Origin: JAILZP01 sp037444185 | GTDB lineage: Bacteria; Bacillota; Desulfotomaculia; Desulfotomaculales; Desulfocucumaceae | Reading direction: 5' to 3' | NCBI GenBank assembly: GCA_037444185.1 | Contig: JBBIMW010000048.1 | Location: forward strand, 1-14,913 | DNA length: 14,913 nt | In this document: piece after piece, positions 1 to 6,812 of the stretch | How the letters are laid out: the number at the start of each line of letters is the position of its first letter | How positions within the stretch are numbered: position 1 is the first letter of the stretch | The notes under the pieces: generated by a model | Seen by the model: only the letters and a program-made list of their open reading frames with translations | Database searches by the model: none | What the model was told of the DNA's origin: nothing | Position numbers and translations under genes: made by a program

Positions 1-43
1 CTATTCCAAATTAATTTGATGCTATTAGTCCAGGATAAAAAGT

Positions 44-346
44 TTGGTAACAAGAAGGATCGTTGGCGATTTTCTGATCTACAAACACCTGAAAAATTAC
101 ACTGTTTTCATGGGCAATGACGGCCTATACGGCGTAGTCGGTCTCGTCAGCCCCATCAAGGATGTGTTTCCTTCCTTTGCTCTGCCCCGATATGCGAGGG
201 TTGCCCTTCTTCCCTTTGAAGGTAAAATCATCTATGACAGCCTGTTGTACACCTATAATATTACTTTTGGGAGCGGTGCACGAAAAAGATTTAACGAAGA
301 GTACCGGGAACTGAAAAATAAAGCCGGAGTTATCACGACCCTATAA
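44..346 (+). pseudogene. C-terminal fragment of an unrecognised protein
   Basis: About 100 codons are open from a TTG, but that TTG has no ribosome binding site. In-frame stops lie just upstream at 17-19 and 26-28, so the reading frame looks like the surviving tail of a longer gene. The protein part is well formed: a hydrophobic beta-rich stretch (FLIYKHLKNYTVFMGNDG, then YGVVGLVSPI), a segment PRYARVALLPFEGKIIYD, and a basic/acidic end (RKRFNEEYRELKNKAGVI). It has no membrane segment or catalytic motif I can name. I do not recognise the family with certainty. It lies directly upstream of a transposase fragment, which fits a decayed region. It could instead be a short intact gene using the TTG, but the absent ribosome binding site argues against that. 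Confidence 0.45.
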
Positions 347-362
347 TGGGCTGGTTTACTGA

Positions 363-686
363 ATACTTACTAACCACATCAGCAGCGCCAAGCCGGAAAT
401 AATTGAAGCGCTGATAATGACAGCTATTCTAACCCTTATAGTTAGCAGGCGAATTCTTTCAGTTATTCAAAGGGCTTACCCGAAACAAGTCAGTCGAATG
501 ACAACACTGCGCTGGTCCAATGTTTTTGCTGCAAGCGCACATAGAACACTGGAAAAAGTACTGATTGAAGCCGGAAGGAACCCGGATGCTTTTGGCCTTT
601 TGGAATTTTATCTTTCAGAAGTTATTGACCCCAATGCCAAAAGAAACAGGCTGATAGATCCTTGGACAACACATGAACCTGTTTAA
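363..686 (+). pseudogene. IS4-type transposase, C-terminal fragment
   Basis: The frame is open from 363, just after a TGA at 360-362. It encodes the tail of an IS4/DDE transposase: SSAKPEIIEALIMTAILTLIVSRRIL, then a basic central part, and the ending FYLSEVIDPNAKRNRLIDPW. This pattern (SSKPEIIEAL, a hydrophobic helix, VSRR, then a DPN...R..L.D.W end) is how I recall the C-terminus of IS4-family transposases. The catalytic DDE core and the N-terminal two thirds are absent, so the element cannot transpose by itself. An ATG at 417 would give an 89-residue ORF, but homology-like sequence continues upstream of it, so the ATG is not a true start. The fragment marks an old insertion in the decayed left zone. 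Family assignment is from memory of motifs, not from a search. Confidence 0.6.
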
Positions 687-764
687 TTAGCATGACCAGT
701 TTCCAGAATTGGCATTAATAGCAATGATAATGTATGGCATCTATGGTAAGATAACCCTGTTATA

Positions 765-1541
765 TTATCCCATATATGGTAAACCGATCACGAATGTACT
801 TAGGTGCAGTTGACTTGAAATTTCTTTGCTGGAAAGCCTTTTTAACAAAAGCAGGCAGATTTCGAGTTCGCGTGGGGTAAGTCTTCGCACCAATTCCGGG
901 GGCAGGAAGACTTGGGCGTGCAAGCCGGTCGAAAAGCAATCGTAAAAAAGAATTTCTTTTTCAGCTGCGTTAATAAGTATTTTGACAAGTGCAATTGAAG
1001 AGTCTATTTCCTTTCTGTTTGGCCTGGAAATATTCAGGTAGCCGAGCATATTGCCGTCGGGGCCTGCTATCGGTCCAGCTACACAGAATATTGTCTTGAA
1101 TAGGATGCAATAGTGTTGGTCTCCTGGAATGGTTACAATCCTGCCAAGTTTTCGTGACAGAGAGAGGGCGTTTGTGCCGCAGCTTTTCTCGGTAAAAACC
1201 GTTCCGGGCACTATTCCGGTTCTCAGCCCTGCCTCAATGTTTTTTGCACTGGAGAAGATTCTTAGGGCGGCCAGATGCTGGTCACAAAGTATAAAAAAAC
1301 AGTTGTTTTCAATTCCTGACTGGATGATGGGATTAATCAGGCCGGACAGTATATTCAGGAGTTGGATATTCGATTTTAGTTTTGGAGCAAGTTTTTTTCC
1401 GGGCAGTATTATCTGCGGTTTTTCCAGCTCAACCGGCACACCGGTCCGACGACAAAACGCATATGAGTTTTCAAGTTCCCAGTGAGGGCAGCAGTATTCA
1501 AGGTGGTTTTCTTGGGCAACGTTGTCTGGAAAAATAAGCAA
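765..1541 (-). CDS. GAF-domain regulator with truncated LuxR-type helix-turn-helix
   Basis: Translation starts at a TTG (1539-1541) preceded seven bases away by GAGGAGGG, a strong ribosome binding site. Residues about 60-200 resemble the GAF-type sensor of AcoR-like activators, with the typical sequence KSCGTNALSLSRKLGRIVTI, then GDQHY, and VAGPIAGPDGNMLGYLNIS. Residues 219-249 (RRLTPRELEICLLLLKRLSSKEISSQLHLS) are the first part of a LuxR/GerE DNA-binding domain. The protein then ends after nine unrelated residues (TFVIGLPYM, G). In another frame just after LHLST the codons read IRDRFTIYGI and stop at 760-762, which matches the expected VRDHxxxIY of LuxR recognition helices. A small indel near 790-800 therefore probably destroyed the DNA-binding domain. 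The N-terminus has a Cys-rich patch (YCCPHW, FCRRTG). Its G+C is lower than the central operon. The regulator is alone, and its targets are unknown. Confidence 0.7.
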   Translation of the reverse strand: MLIFPDNVAQENHLEYCCPHWELENSYAFCRRTGVPVELEKPQIILPGKKLAPKLKSNIQLLNILSGLINPIIQSGIENNCFFILCDQHLAALRIFSSAKNIEAGLRTGIVPGTVFTEKSCGTNALSLSRKLGRIVTIPGDQHYCILFKTIFCVAGPIAGPDGNMLGYLNISRPNRKEIDSSIALVKILINAAEKEILFYDCFSTGLHAQVFLPPELVRRLTPRELEICLLLLKRLSSKEISSQLHLSTFVIGLPYMG

Positions 1542-1696
1542 TATGTTTCCCTCCTCAGAGGGTTATTCTGATGCTGTTGATTTTTCACCGCTGCCTTGGA
1601 GATGAAATGGGCAGGCCCTGGTGTGTGGATTGGCCAGTTTATCGGTTAACTTGAAAATAATCCATCGTCTAAGCTATATGAAAACATAGAGAATTA

Positions 1697-1714
1697 TGTA
1701 ATTATTGCATTACA
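1697..1714. promoter_or_regulatory. Palindromic operator-like site TGTAAT-N6-ATTACA
   Basis: A perfect inverted repeat with 6-bp arms lies between the divergent regulator (start 1541) and hypothetical gene (start 1774). An AT-rich stretch with TATATA/TATAAA (1721-1728) follows it, so it may overlap or flank a promoter. No regulator is assigned. The neighbouring GAF/LuxR regulator is one candidate, by position only. Confidence 0.35.
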
Positions 1715-1773
1715 ATATATTATATAAAGAGACCAAAAAATTAAACAATCCCCAAAATGAGGTATTATCAATA

Positions 1774-2094
1774 ATGAGCGGGAGGATTATTTATGCTGAC
1801 CGGGGCGGCGGTTCAACCGCCGGGGCGCAGAGGAGCCCTGGCGGGGCGGGGGGTGCCGGAATGAGGCCCAAATGGCTTAAACCTGGCGTCGGAGTCCGTC
1901 TCTGGCCGGGGGATACTTATGCAAAATACGGCGTGGTCAGGGAGGTGGGACGCCACACGGTGACTTTCGAAATCACCCGGGTGGATTCTGGGGAGCCTTT
2001 CTACAAGCCAGGGCACAGGATTACCCTGCCCTGGTCCAGTGTCAATGCGGTGGAGGACCGCTTATCCTGTCAGAATCCAGAACCCATAATTTAG
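1774..2094 (+). CDS. Hypothetical small basic protein, possible beta-barrel fold
   Basis: I do not recognise this family. Residues from the ATG at 1861 onwards look like the conserved part: MRPKWLKPGVGVRLWPGDTY, then KYGVVREVGRHTVTFEITR and PGHRITLPWSSVNAV. The alternating hydrophobic strands and the glycine turns suggest a small SH3- or KOW-like barrel, which is inference only. Three starts compete. The ATG at 1774 has TGAGGT ten bases upstream and adds a Gly/Ala-rich, low-complexity leader. The ATG at 1861 gives a 77-residue protein and could be coupled to a leader ORF whose stop overlaps it as ATGA. An ATG at 1705 lies inside the palindromic site and is least likely. The stop codon is immediately followed by a MITE-like repeat. 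I chose 1774 as a compromise. Confidence 0.5.
   Translation: MSGRIIYADRGGGSTAGAQRSPGGAGGAGMRPKWLKPGVGVRLWPGDTYAKYGVVREVGRHTVTFEITRVDSGEPFYKPGHRITLPWSSVNAVEDRLSCQNPEPII
1793..1864 (+). other. Possible leader ORF overlapping the 1861 ATG
   Basis: An ATG at 1793 is preceded by a perfect GGAGG (1781-1785, spacing seven). It opens 23 codons in a frame different from the hypothetical gene and ends with TGA at 1862-1864. The ATGA overlap with the ATG at 1861 is typical of translational coupling. The ribosome binding site is better than that of the 1774 ATG, so the true arrangement may be leader peptide plus 77-residue protein. No similarity is recognised. Confidence 0.3.
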
Positions 2095-2096
2095 GA

Positions 2097-2215
2097 GGCA
2101 GTTGAAAAAGTCCATCTGCTGCGTTGCGGCGGCGGCTTTTTCGCTCCAACGCACCACCAAGTACGCCTCTGCTCAAACCATTGCCGCGCCTCGCGTCTGG
2201 ATTTTTGAACAGCCT
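2097..2215. repeat. MITE-like element with imperfect terminal inverted repeats
   Basis: The left end reads GGCAGTTGAAAAAGTCCA. The right end, read on the minus strand, is AGGCTGTTCAAAAATCCAG, an imperfect inverted match. Inside, the segment with CTGCTGCGTTG, the CAAGTACGCCTC motif and the CGCGCCTCGCGTCTGGATTTTTGAACAGCC end closely resembles non-coding dispersed repeats that I recall from many anaerobes, notably deltaproteobacteria. It has no coding capacity. It begins three bases after the stop of the hypothetical gene. I see no clear target-site duplication. Confidence 0.6.
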
Positions 2216-2257
2216 TCTGCTGTATCCGGCTATACCTGCTTGATGTCGTATAAATGA

Positions 2258-2276
2258 GTTTTGCAACACTCTCCTA
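2258..2276 (-). repeat. Dispersed 19-bp motif, copy 1 (TAGGAGRGTRTTGCAAAAC)
   Basis: On the minus strand this reads TAGGAGAGTGTTGCAAAAC. It matches 17 of 19 bases with the segment at 10961-10979 in the same orientation. Its position between a MITE-like element and a lipoprotein gene suggests the end of an insertion element, although no transposase is attached. Confidence 0.45.
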
Positions 2277-2316
2277 GAAGGGGCGGGCGGGACGGTATAT
2301 TTTCATTCTCTGATGG

Positions 2317-2333
2317 CGCCGCCCTGGGCGGCG
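2317..2333 (-). terminator. GC-rich hairpin downstream of the lipoprotein gene
   Basis: A 7-bp stem (CGCCGCC, loop CTG, GGCGGCG) lies about 20 bases past the stop of the minus-strand lipoprotein gene. No T-run follows on that strand, so intrinsic termination would be weak. Confidence 0.3.
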
Positions 2334-2354
2334 TGGGGGTCTGTCCGGAAATGG

Positions 2355-3023
2355 TCAAGACTTCCCGGGAGTATAATTTTTCAGGGTGGAGGTCACACGG
2401 GTCTCTCCCGACACGAATTCCCTCTTCACCATACCTGTCCCGTCCTTGAAGTATTCATACAGTGTGGAGTGCTGTCCGGTTATTTTGACTTTTATGCAAT
2501 TGTCAAACCTGCCCGCCGGGGTGTTTACCGTGGCCCCGGTGTCTATTATTTCCCTTTCGCCGTTGGGAACCTTCCACTTTGTCCCCGCCTGCAGGGGCGA
2601 CTTCAAGACGACATTTTTTTCATTTGGCTGCCGGTCCAGCAGGTTCACCCGGTCATAGACCTCACCCTGGAAAAAAACCCTGGTTACGGTGTCCTCCGAA
2701 ACTTCGAACACAGCCACCGAGACTGCGCCGCCATTGTCTTCCCGGATTTGCCCCAGGTTGCCCGAGGTAAAAACCACTTCCCGGATGAAGGAGGCGTATT
2801 CATTACCCTCGCCCAGATACTCCCACTTGTTTCCTTCATTTAGCGGGAAAAACTGTCCCGGCTTGGCGGCCGCAGGCTTTTCTTCCGGGGGCTGCTCCTT
2901 CGGGGCGGGGATTTCCCGCTGGGGCGCCGGCACCGGCCTTTCAGTCCCGGGGCATCCGGCCTGGAGCAGGACGGCCAGCAGCAGGGGGATTACCGTAATG
3001 GTGATGAGAAAAGGGCGCTTCAT
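2355..3023 (-). CDS. Putative secreted lipoprotein
   Basis: The start is the ATG at 3021-3023, six bases after GGAGG. An ATG at 3041 upstream lacks such a site. The N-terminus MKRPFLITIT begins a hydrophobic core that runs to LLQAGC. This is a lipoprotein signal peptide with the modified Cys at residue 24, although Q at position -3 departs from the usual lipobox. Residues 25-55 form a Pro/Glu/Lys-rich linker suited to spanning the cell wall. The remaining part is a single globular domain of about 160 residues with the features FPLNEGNKWEYLGEGNEY, PLQAGTKWKV, TPAGRFDNCIKVKI and LYEYFKDGTGMVKREF. This pattern (a 'weight of the text' opening, a 'GTF.C..V' core, and a 'Y.Y....G.V' end) recurs in uncharacterised lipoproteins of Firmicutes. 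The function is unknown. It appears monocistronic. Confidence 0.75.
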   Translation of the reverse strand: MKRPFLITITVIPLLLAVLLQAGCPGTERPVPAPQREIPAPKEQPPEEKPAAAKPGQFFPLNEGNKWEYLGEGNEYASFIREVVFTSGNLGQIREDNGGAVSVAVFEVSEDTVTRVFFQGEVYDRVNLLDRQPNEKNVVLKSPLQAGTKWKVPNGEREIIDTGATVNTPAGRFDNCIKVKITGQHSTLYEYFKDGTGMVKREFVSGETRVTSTLKNYTPGKS

Positions 3024-3408
3024 GGCAAACCTCCATCGCAATCAATATATTGCACTGTTTATATTCTCCGGCGGTGTGAAGCATTTATGCCATTTTTTTG
3101 TGCGCCCGCCGGCGCCGGGGTGGCCTAGAAAAATCTTACATTAAAAGCTAGACGCTGTCAATTTGGTGATCTGCCGCCGGTTGTTTTTGGGTCCGATTCA
3201 TAGGAATTAGTTACATGGGAAAAATATGGCATAAAACTGGGCAGGAAAATAAAGGCAATGAAGCACGATGTATAGTGTTCGTCCGGGGAAGACGCTTTTT
3301 TATTTTTATCAGGGTATAATTATGGATAACAGGCAGGAAAAAGATAAATCAGATGGAAGTAAGCAGGGTGTGATTAATGTTGGCTGACACCGGACCTTTG
3401 GGGGTTCC
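3024..3408. other. 385-bp intergenic region upstream of dapF
   Basis: This lies between the divergent lipoprotein gene and dapF and should carry both promoters, but I see no convincing -35/-10 pair. A TATAAT lies at 3315-3320 without a matching -35. The sequence ATGGCATAAA occurs at 3226-3235 on the plus strand and at 3084-3093 on the minus strand. A 21-codon ORF (3322-3387, MDNRQEKDKSDGSKQGVINV, G) has AGGG seven bases before its ATG and ends 21 bases before dapF. It may be a leader or chance. No riboswitch structure was recognised. Confidence 0.4.
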
Positions 3409-4293
3409 ATGAAATTTCTGAAAGTGCACGGACTTGGAAACGACTTTGTGCTGGTGGACGCCAGGGAGGACGGGGAGCTGCTGTCCCGGTCGCCGGCGGA
3501 GTTGAGCGGGCTGGCGGTGAAAATATGCCACCGCCATTTCGGCGTCGGTGCGGATGGGCTGGTTTTGCTGCGGCATGCCGGGGACGCCGGTGCATACATG
3601 CAAATAATAAATTCCGACGGTAGCGAGGCGGAGATGTGCGGTAACGCCATCCGCTGCGTGGCCAAATATATTTTCGAAAAGGATGGGGGCGCGGGGACCC
3701 GCTTGTCAATTAAAACCAAGGCCGGTATAATGTTTCCTGAAATAATCACACAAAACGGCCTGGTGGATTCGATCAGGGTGGACATGGGGGAGCCGGAGCT
3801 GGAAAGGCGGAAGATACCCATGCTGGGTGAACCCGGCCGGGTGGTGGGGGAGCGCCTGCGGTGGGAAGGATACGACTTCAAGATAACCGTGGTTTCCATG
3901 GGAAACCCTCATTGTGTGATTTTCGTTCCGGATGTGGAAAAGGTTCCATTGTCCCTTTGGGGTCCCGGGATAGAGAATCATTCCGCCTTCCCAAAGAAAA
4001 CCAATGTGGAATTTGTACAGGTGCTGGGACGTAATGTAGTGGCCATGCGGGTGTGGGAGAGGGGGGCCGGGCCCACAATGGCGTGCGGCACCGGGGCCTG
4101 TGCCGCAGTGGTGGCCTGTGTGCTGAACGGCTACACAGACAGGGAGGCCGGGGTGGACATGGCGGCCGGCAGGCTTCTGATAGAATGGAATGAAGATAAC
4201 AACAGGGTGCACATGACCGGGCCGGCGGAGTTTGTGTTTGAAGGTGAGTACCTTTTGGATAAACAGCATTCGGGGAGGAGAAAAGATTGTTAA
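3409..4293 (+). CDS. dapF: Diaminopimelate epimerase
   Basis: The enzyme interconverts LL- and meso-diaminopimelate, the last-but-one step to lysine and the source of the peptidoglycan cross-linking residue. It is cytoplasmic and cofactor-free. The sequence has both catalytic cysteines in their signature contexts: Cys77 in NSDGSEAEMCGNAIRC and Cys226 in GPTMACGTGACA. The N-terminal FLKVHGLGNDFVLVD and the GNPHCV motif (residues 165-170) are also typical. At 294 residues it is slightly longer than the usual 270-285; the extra length is the stretch at about 130-157 and the C-terminal tail. The start ATG has GGGGG four bases upstream, a close but usable spacing. Its stop overlaps the start of the aminotransferase by seven bases, so the two are probably translated together. 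Reading frame and key residues are intact. Confidence 0.95.
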   Translation: MKFLKVHGLGNDFVLVDAREDGELLSRSPAELSGLAVKICHRHFGVGADGLVLLRHAGDAGAYMQIINSDGSEAEMCGNAIRCVAKYIFEKDGGAGTRLSIKTKAGIMFPEIITQNGLVDSIRVDMGEPELERRKIPMLGEPGRVVGERLRWEGYDFKITVVSMGNPHCVIFVPDVEKVPLSLWGPGIENHSAFPKKTNVEFVQVLGRNVVAMRVWERGAGPTMACGTGACAAVVACVLNGYTDREAGVDMAAGRLLIEWNEDNNRVHMTGPAEFVFEGEYLLDKQHSGRRKDC

Positions 4294-5489
4294 AGCTGGC
4301 AAGCAGGGCGCTGAATATCAGCCCGTCACCGACACTGTCCATAGACGCCAAGGCCAAGAGAATGCTGGCCGACGGGCTGGGGGTGATAAACTTCGGGGTG
4401 GGGGAGCCCGACTTCGACACTCCTTCGCATATCAAGCAGGCCGCAGTGGAGGCCCTGGACAAAGGGATGACCAAATATACTCCCGTGGCCGGGACCGACA
4501 GGCTGAGGGCGGTCATAGTGAAAAAGTTTAAAGAGGACAATGGACTGGAATACCAGCCCTCGCAGATAGTGGTATCCTGCGGGGCCAAGCATTCCCTGTA
4601 CAACGCCTTCCAGGTGCTGTGCCAGGAAGGGGACGAGGTGGTGCTGCCGGCCCCGTACTGGGTGAGCTATCTCGAGCAGATTAAACTGGCCGGCGGGGTC
4701 CCCGTGATTGTGCAGACCAGGGCTTCGGAAGGCTTCAAGCTGACACCGGAAGGGTTGGAGTCGGTGCTTACCAAAAGGACCAGGCTTATTGTCCTGAACA
4801 GCCCCAGCAACCCAACGGGGTCTGTGTATACCCGGGCCGAACTGGAGGCTTTGGGTGAAATACTGGCCAGGCACGGGGTATACATAATTTCCGACGAGAT
4901 TTACGAAAAACTTGTTTACGACGGCGTGGAACACGTCAGTATAGCCTCTTTGAGTCCGGCCCTGAAGGAGCTGACCGTGGTTATCAACGGGGTTTCCAAG
5001 TCCTATGCCATGACCGGCTGGAGGATTGGCTATGCCGCGGCGCCTTTGGAAATTGCAAAGGCCATGGCTGACCTGCAGAGCCACTCCACTTCCAACCCCG
5101 CATCCATCGCCCAGGCTGCCAGCGTGGCGGCCATGGAGGGGCCCCAGGAAGCGCGGGAGGAAATGGTGAGGGAGTTTAACAGGCGCAGGGACTACATGCT
5201 GGAGAGGGTGAACGCCGTCACCGGGCTTTCCTGTGACAAACCGGGCGGCGCCTTTTACCTTTTCCCGGATATGAGCAATTATATAGGCCGTGTGTATAAC
5301 GGCGGAAAAATAACAGGGGCCAAGGACCTGGCGGACATTCTGCTGGCGGACGCTTTGGTGGCAGTGGTGCCCGGCGTCGCCTTCGGGGACGATCGCTGTT
5401 TCAGGCTTTCCTACGCCACCTCCATGGATAACATTATTGAAGGAATGAACAGGATAGAGGGGCTTCTGACCGGTATGGAACAGAACTAG
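4287..5489 (+). CDS. aspB: Class I pyridoxal-phosphate aminotransferase (aspartate type, Ib)
   Basis: It transfers an amino group between aspartate (possibly also aromatic amino acids or prephenate) and 2-oxoglutarate, using pyridoxal phosphate in the cytoplasm. The 400-residue length and the opening (LASRALNISPSPTLSIDAKA, then INFGVGEPDFDTP and TKYTP) match the B. subtilis AspB subgroup. Key residues are visible: Asn175 in SPSNPTG, Asp203 and Tyr206 in SDEIY, the cofactor lysine Lys238 in SKSYAMTGWRIGY, Arg246, and the substrate carboxylate-binding Arg373 in FRLSYA. The TTG start at 4287 overlaps dapF and has GGGGAGGAG six bases upstream. Placement beside dapF could suggest a role in diaminopimelate synthesis, but the opening is unlike the LL-diaminopimelate aminotransferases I know, so that is inference. 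Its stop sits inside a 31-bp tandem duplication. Confidence 0.88.
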   Translation: MLKLASRALNISPSPTLSIDAKAKRMLADGLGVINFGVGEPDFDTPSHIKQAAVEALDKGMTKYTPVAGTDRLRAVIVKKFKEDNGLEYQPSQIVVSCGAKHSLYNAFQVLCQEGDEVVLPAPYWVSYLEQIKLAGGVPVIVQTRASEGFKLTPEGLESVLTKRTRLIVLNSPSNPTGSVYTRAELEALGEILARHGVYIISDEIYEKLVYDGVEHVSIASLSPALKELTVVINGVSKSYAMTGWRIGYAAAPLEIAKAMADLQSHSTSNPASIAQAASVAAMEGPQEAREEMVREFNRRRDYMLERVNAVTGLSCDKPGGAFYLFPDMSNYIGRVYNGGKITGAKDLADILLADALVAVVPGVAFGDDRCFRLSYATSMDNIIEGMNRIEGLLTGMEQN

Positions 5490-5531
5490 ACGGGCAATCG
5501 CCGGTATGGAACAGAACTAGACGGGCAATCG
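5470..5531 (+). repeat. Perfect 31-bp tandem duplication across the aminotransferase stop
   Basis: Bases 5470-5500 are repeated exactly and immediately at 5501-5531. Each copy contains the codons GGT ATG GAA CAG AAC TAG. The first TAG is the real stop and the second copy lies in the gap before yicC. With the stop present in the first copy, the duplication does not change the protein. It lengthens the intergenic gap to yicC. Confidence 0.95.
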
Positions 5532-5566
5532 AAGGATGGTCCCGGGTGTTGTCAGGTGGTGATATA

Positions 5567-6445
5567 TTGCCCAGAAGCATGACCGGATTTGGTCGCGGGG
5601 AAGCCATGGGCCGGGGAAAGAAATTCACCGTGGAGCTTAAATCGGTCAACCACCGCTTTGCTGAAGTGGTGTTGAGGTTGCCGAAACAGTTTTTCTCTCT
5701 GGAGGAAAGGGCGAGAAGGGTTGTACTGGAAAAGGTGGCCCGGGGAAGGGTTGACGGGTACGTTTCCGCTGAGCGGTATGCTGAAAAAGTTCCCAGGGTT
5801 AAAGTTGACAAAGAATTGGCCTCATCGTATTATAAGGCAATGGAAGAACTGCTGAAGGGCCTGGGGATCAAGGACTCCATCAGGCCTGACCACATATTTT
5901 CGCTACCCGGCGTGATTAATGTGGAAGAAACGGACGAGGAGGCCGAAGACTGGTGGCCGGTGCTGGTACAAGCCGTCCGCGCCGCCCTGGACGGACTGAT
6001 GGAAATGCGGGAGTCCGAGGGGAGCCGGCTGAGGGACGACCTTCTGACAAGGTTGGAAAGAATAAGGAAGCTGACTTCTATTATTGAAGCCAGGGCCCCC
6101 ATGGTGGTGGAGGACTACCGGAGCAGGCTGACCCAGAGGTTGGCCGAGTGGCTGGAGGAATCCGCCCTGGATATGAACAGGGTGATGGCCGAAGTGGTTG
6201 TTTATGGTGAGAGGTCCAACATCACCGAAGAAATCATCAGGCTATACAGCCACATCACCCAGGCCGCCGGCAGTCTTGCCGATGACGGTCCGGTGGGGCG
6301 AAAGCTGGATTTTATCATCCAGGAGATGAACCGCGAAATAAATACCATTGCATCAAAGTCAGCAGATGTTCAAATCAGCGGAATAGTGGTGGAAGTGAAA
6401 AGCGAACTGGAAAAGATTAGGGAGCAGGTGCAGAACCTGGAGTAA
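5567..6445 (+). CDS. yicC: YicC/YloC-family endoribonuclease-like protein
   Basis: The family (YicC in E. coli, YloC in B. subtilis) has been reported as endoribonuclease, acting on RNA in the cytoplasm. The protein opens with the family hallmark RSMTGFGRGE, followed by the N-terminal domain to about residue 150 and the C-terminal DUF1732 part with EEIIRLYSHI, GRKLDFIIQEMNREINTIASKS and VVEVKSELEKIREQVQNLE. I chose the TTG at 5567 because AGGTGGTGA lies just upstream and it yields MPRSMTGFG, a typical start, giving 292 residues. A GTG at 5546 would add seven residues with no better site. It lies in the conserved order yicC-remA-gmk-rpoZ-coaBC. It follows the aminotransferase across the tandem duplication, and co-transcription with dapF and aspB is likely but unproven. 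Confidence 0.9.
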   Translation: MPRSMTGFGRGEAMGRGKKFTVELKSVNHRFAEVVLRLPKQFFSLEERARRVVLEKVARGRVDGYVSAERYAEKVPRVKVDKELASSYYKAMEELLKGLGIKDSIRPDHIFSLPGVINVEETDEEAEDWWPVLVQAVRAALDGLMEMRESEGSRLRDDLLTRLERIRKLTSIIEARAPMVVEDYRSRLTQRLAEWLEESALDMNRVMAEVVVYGERSNITEEIIRLYSHITQAAGSLADDGPVGRKLDFIIQEMNREINTIASKSADVQISGIVVEVKSELEKIREQVQNLE

Positions 6446-6465
6446 TTCTCCGTAAACATGTGTAG

Positions 6466-6489
6466 CCGGATACCGTCTCTTGGATCCGG
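6466..6489 (+). other. Hairpin in the yicC-remA gap
   Basis: CCGGATACC pairs with GGATCCGG (one bulged A) around a 7-nt loop. No T-run follows, so it is not a usual terminator. It could mark RNA processing or attenuation in the operon, or be chance. Confidence 0.3.
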
Positions 6490-6536
6490 ATGTGGAGGGT
6501 GGCGGGCGCCTTCAATAAATTGGGAGGGAAAAAGTC

Positions 6537-6812
6537 ATGGATATCAGGTTGATAAATATCGGCTTCGGCAATATCGTCTCGGCCAACCGGATAATTGCCA
6601 TTGTAAGCCCTGAATCCGCGCCCATCAAAAGAATCATAACCGAGGCCAGGGAACGCGGGATGCTGGTGGACGCCACCTACGGCCGCAGGACCAGGGCGGT
6701 GATAATCACGGACAGCGACCATGTCATACTGTCCGCAGTTCAGCCCGAAACTGTGGCGCACCGCCTGGTGGGCAAAGAGGCATCGGCGCCTGCAGAAGAC
6801 CCCAATGATTGA
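6537..6812 (+). CDS. remA: RemA-family DNA-binding regulator (DUF370)
   Basis: RemA is a small DNA-binding protein that, in B. subtilis, activates biofilm-matrix operons and forms oligomers wrapping DNA. The 91-residue sequence has the conserved opening DIRLINIGFGNIVSANRIIA, then SPESAPIKRII and the basic loop ATYGRRTRAVIITDSDHVI. Arg50 and Arg51 in GRR are the DNA-contacting residues in B. subtilis RemA. The last about 15 residues (GKEASAPAEDPND) are a variable tail. The ATG is preceded by GGGAGGG eight bases away. The end overlaps the start of gmk by eight bases, a coupling often seen for this pair. No matrix genes are present in the window, so the target in this organism cannot be stated; only the family role is known. 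Confidence 0.93.
   Translation: MDIRLINIGFGNIVSANRIIAIVSPESAPIKRIITEARERGMLVDATYGRRTRAVIITDSDHVILSAVQPETVAHRLVGKEASAPAEDPND

Noticed and set aside
3227..3243. Sigma-54-like -24/-12 sequence upstream of dapF (TGGCATAAAACTGGGCA)
   Set aside because: The GG-to-GC spacing is 11 bases instead of the required 10, and dapF is a housekeeping gene.
3024..3408. Possible lysine riboswitch before dapF
   Set aside because: I see none of the expected conserved junctions or a terminator hairpin in this region.
3878..4603. Minus-strand open frame over dapF and the aminotransferase
   Set aside because: Its codons mirror two well-conserved plus-strand genes; it is not an independent gene.
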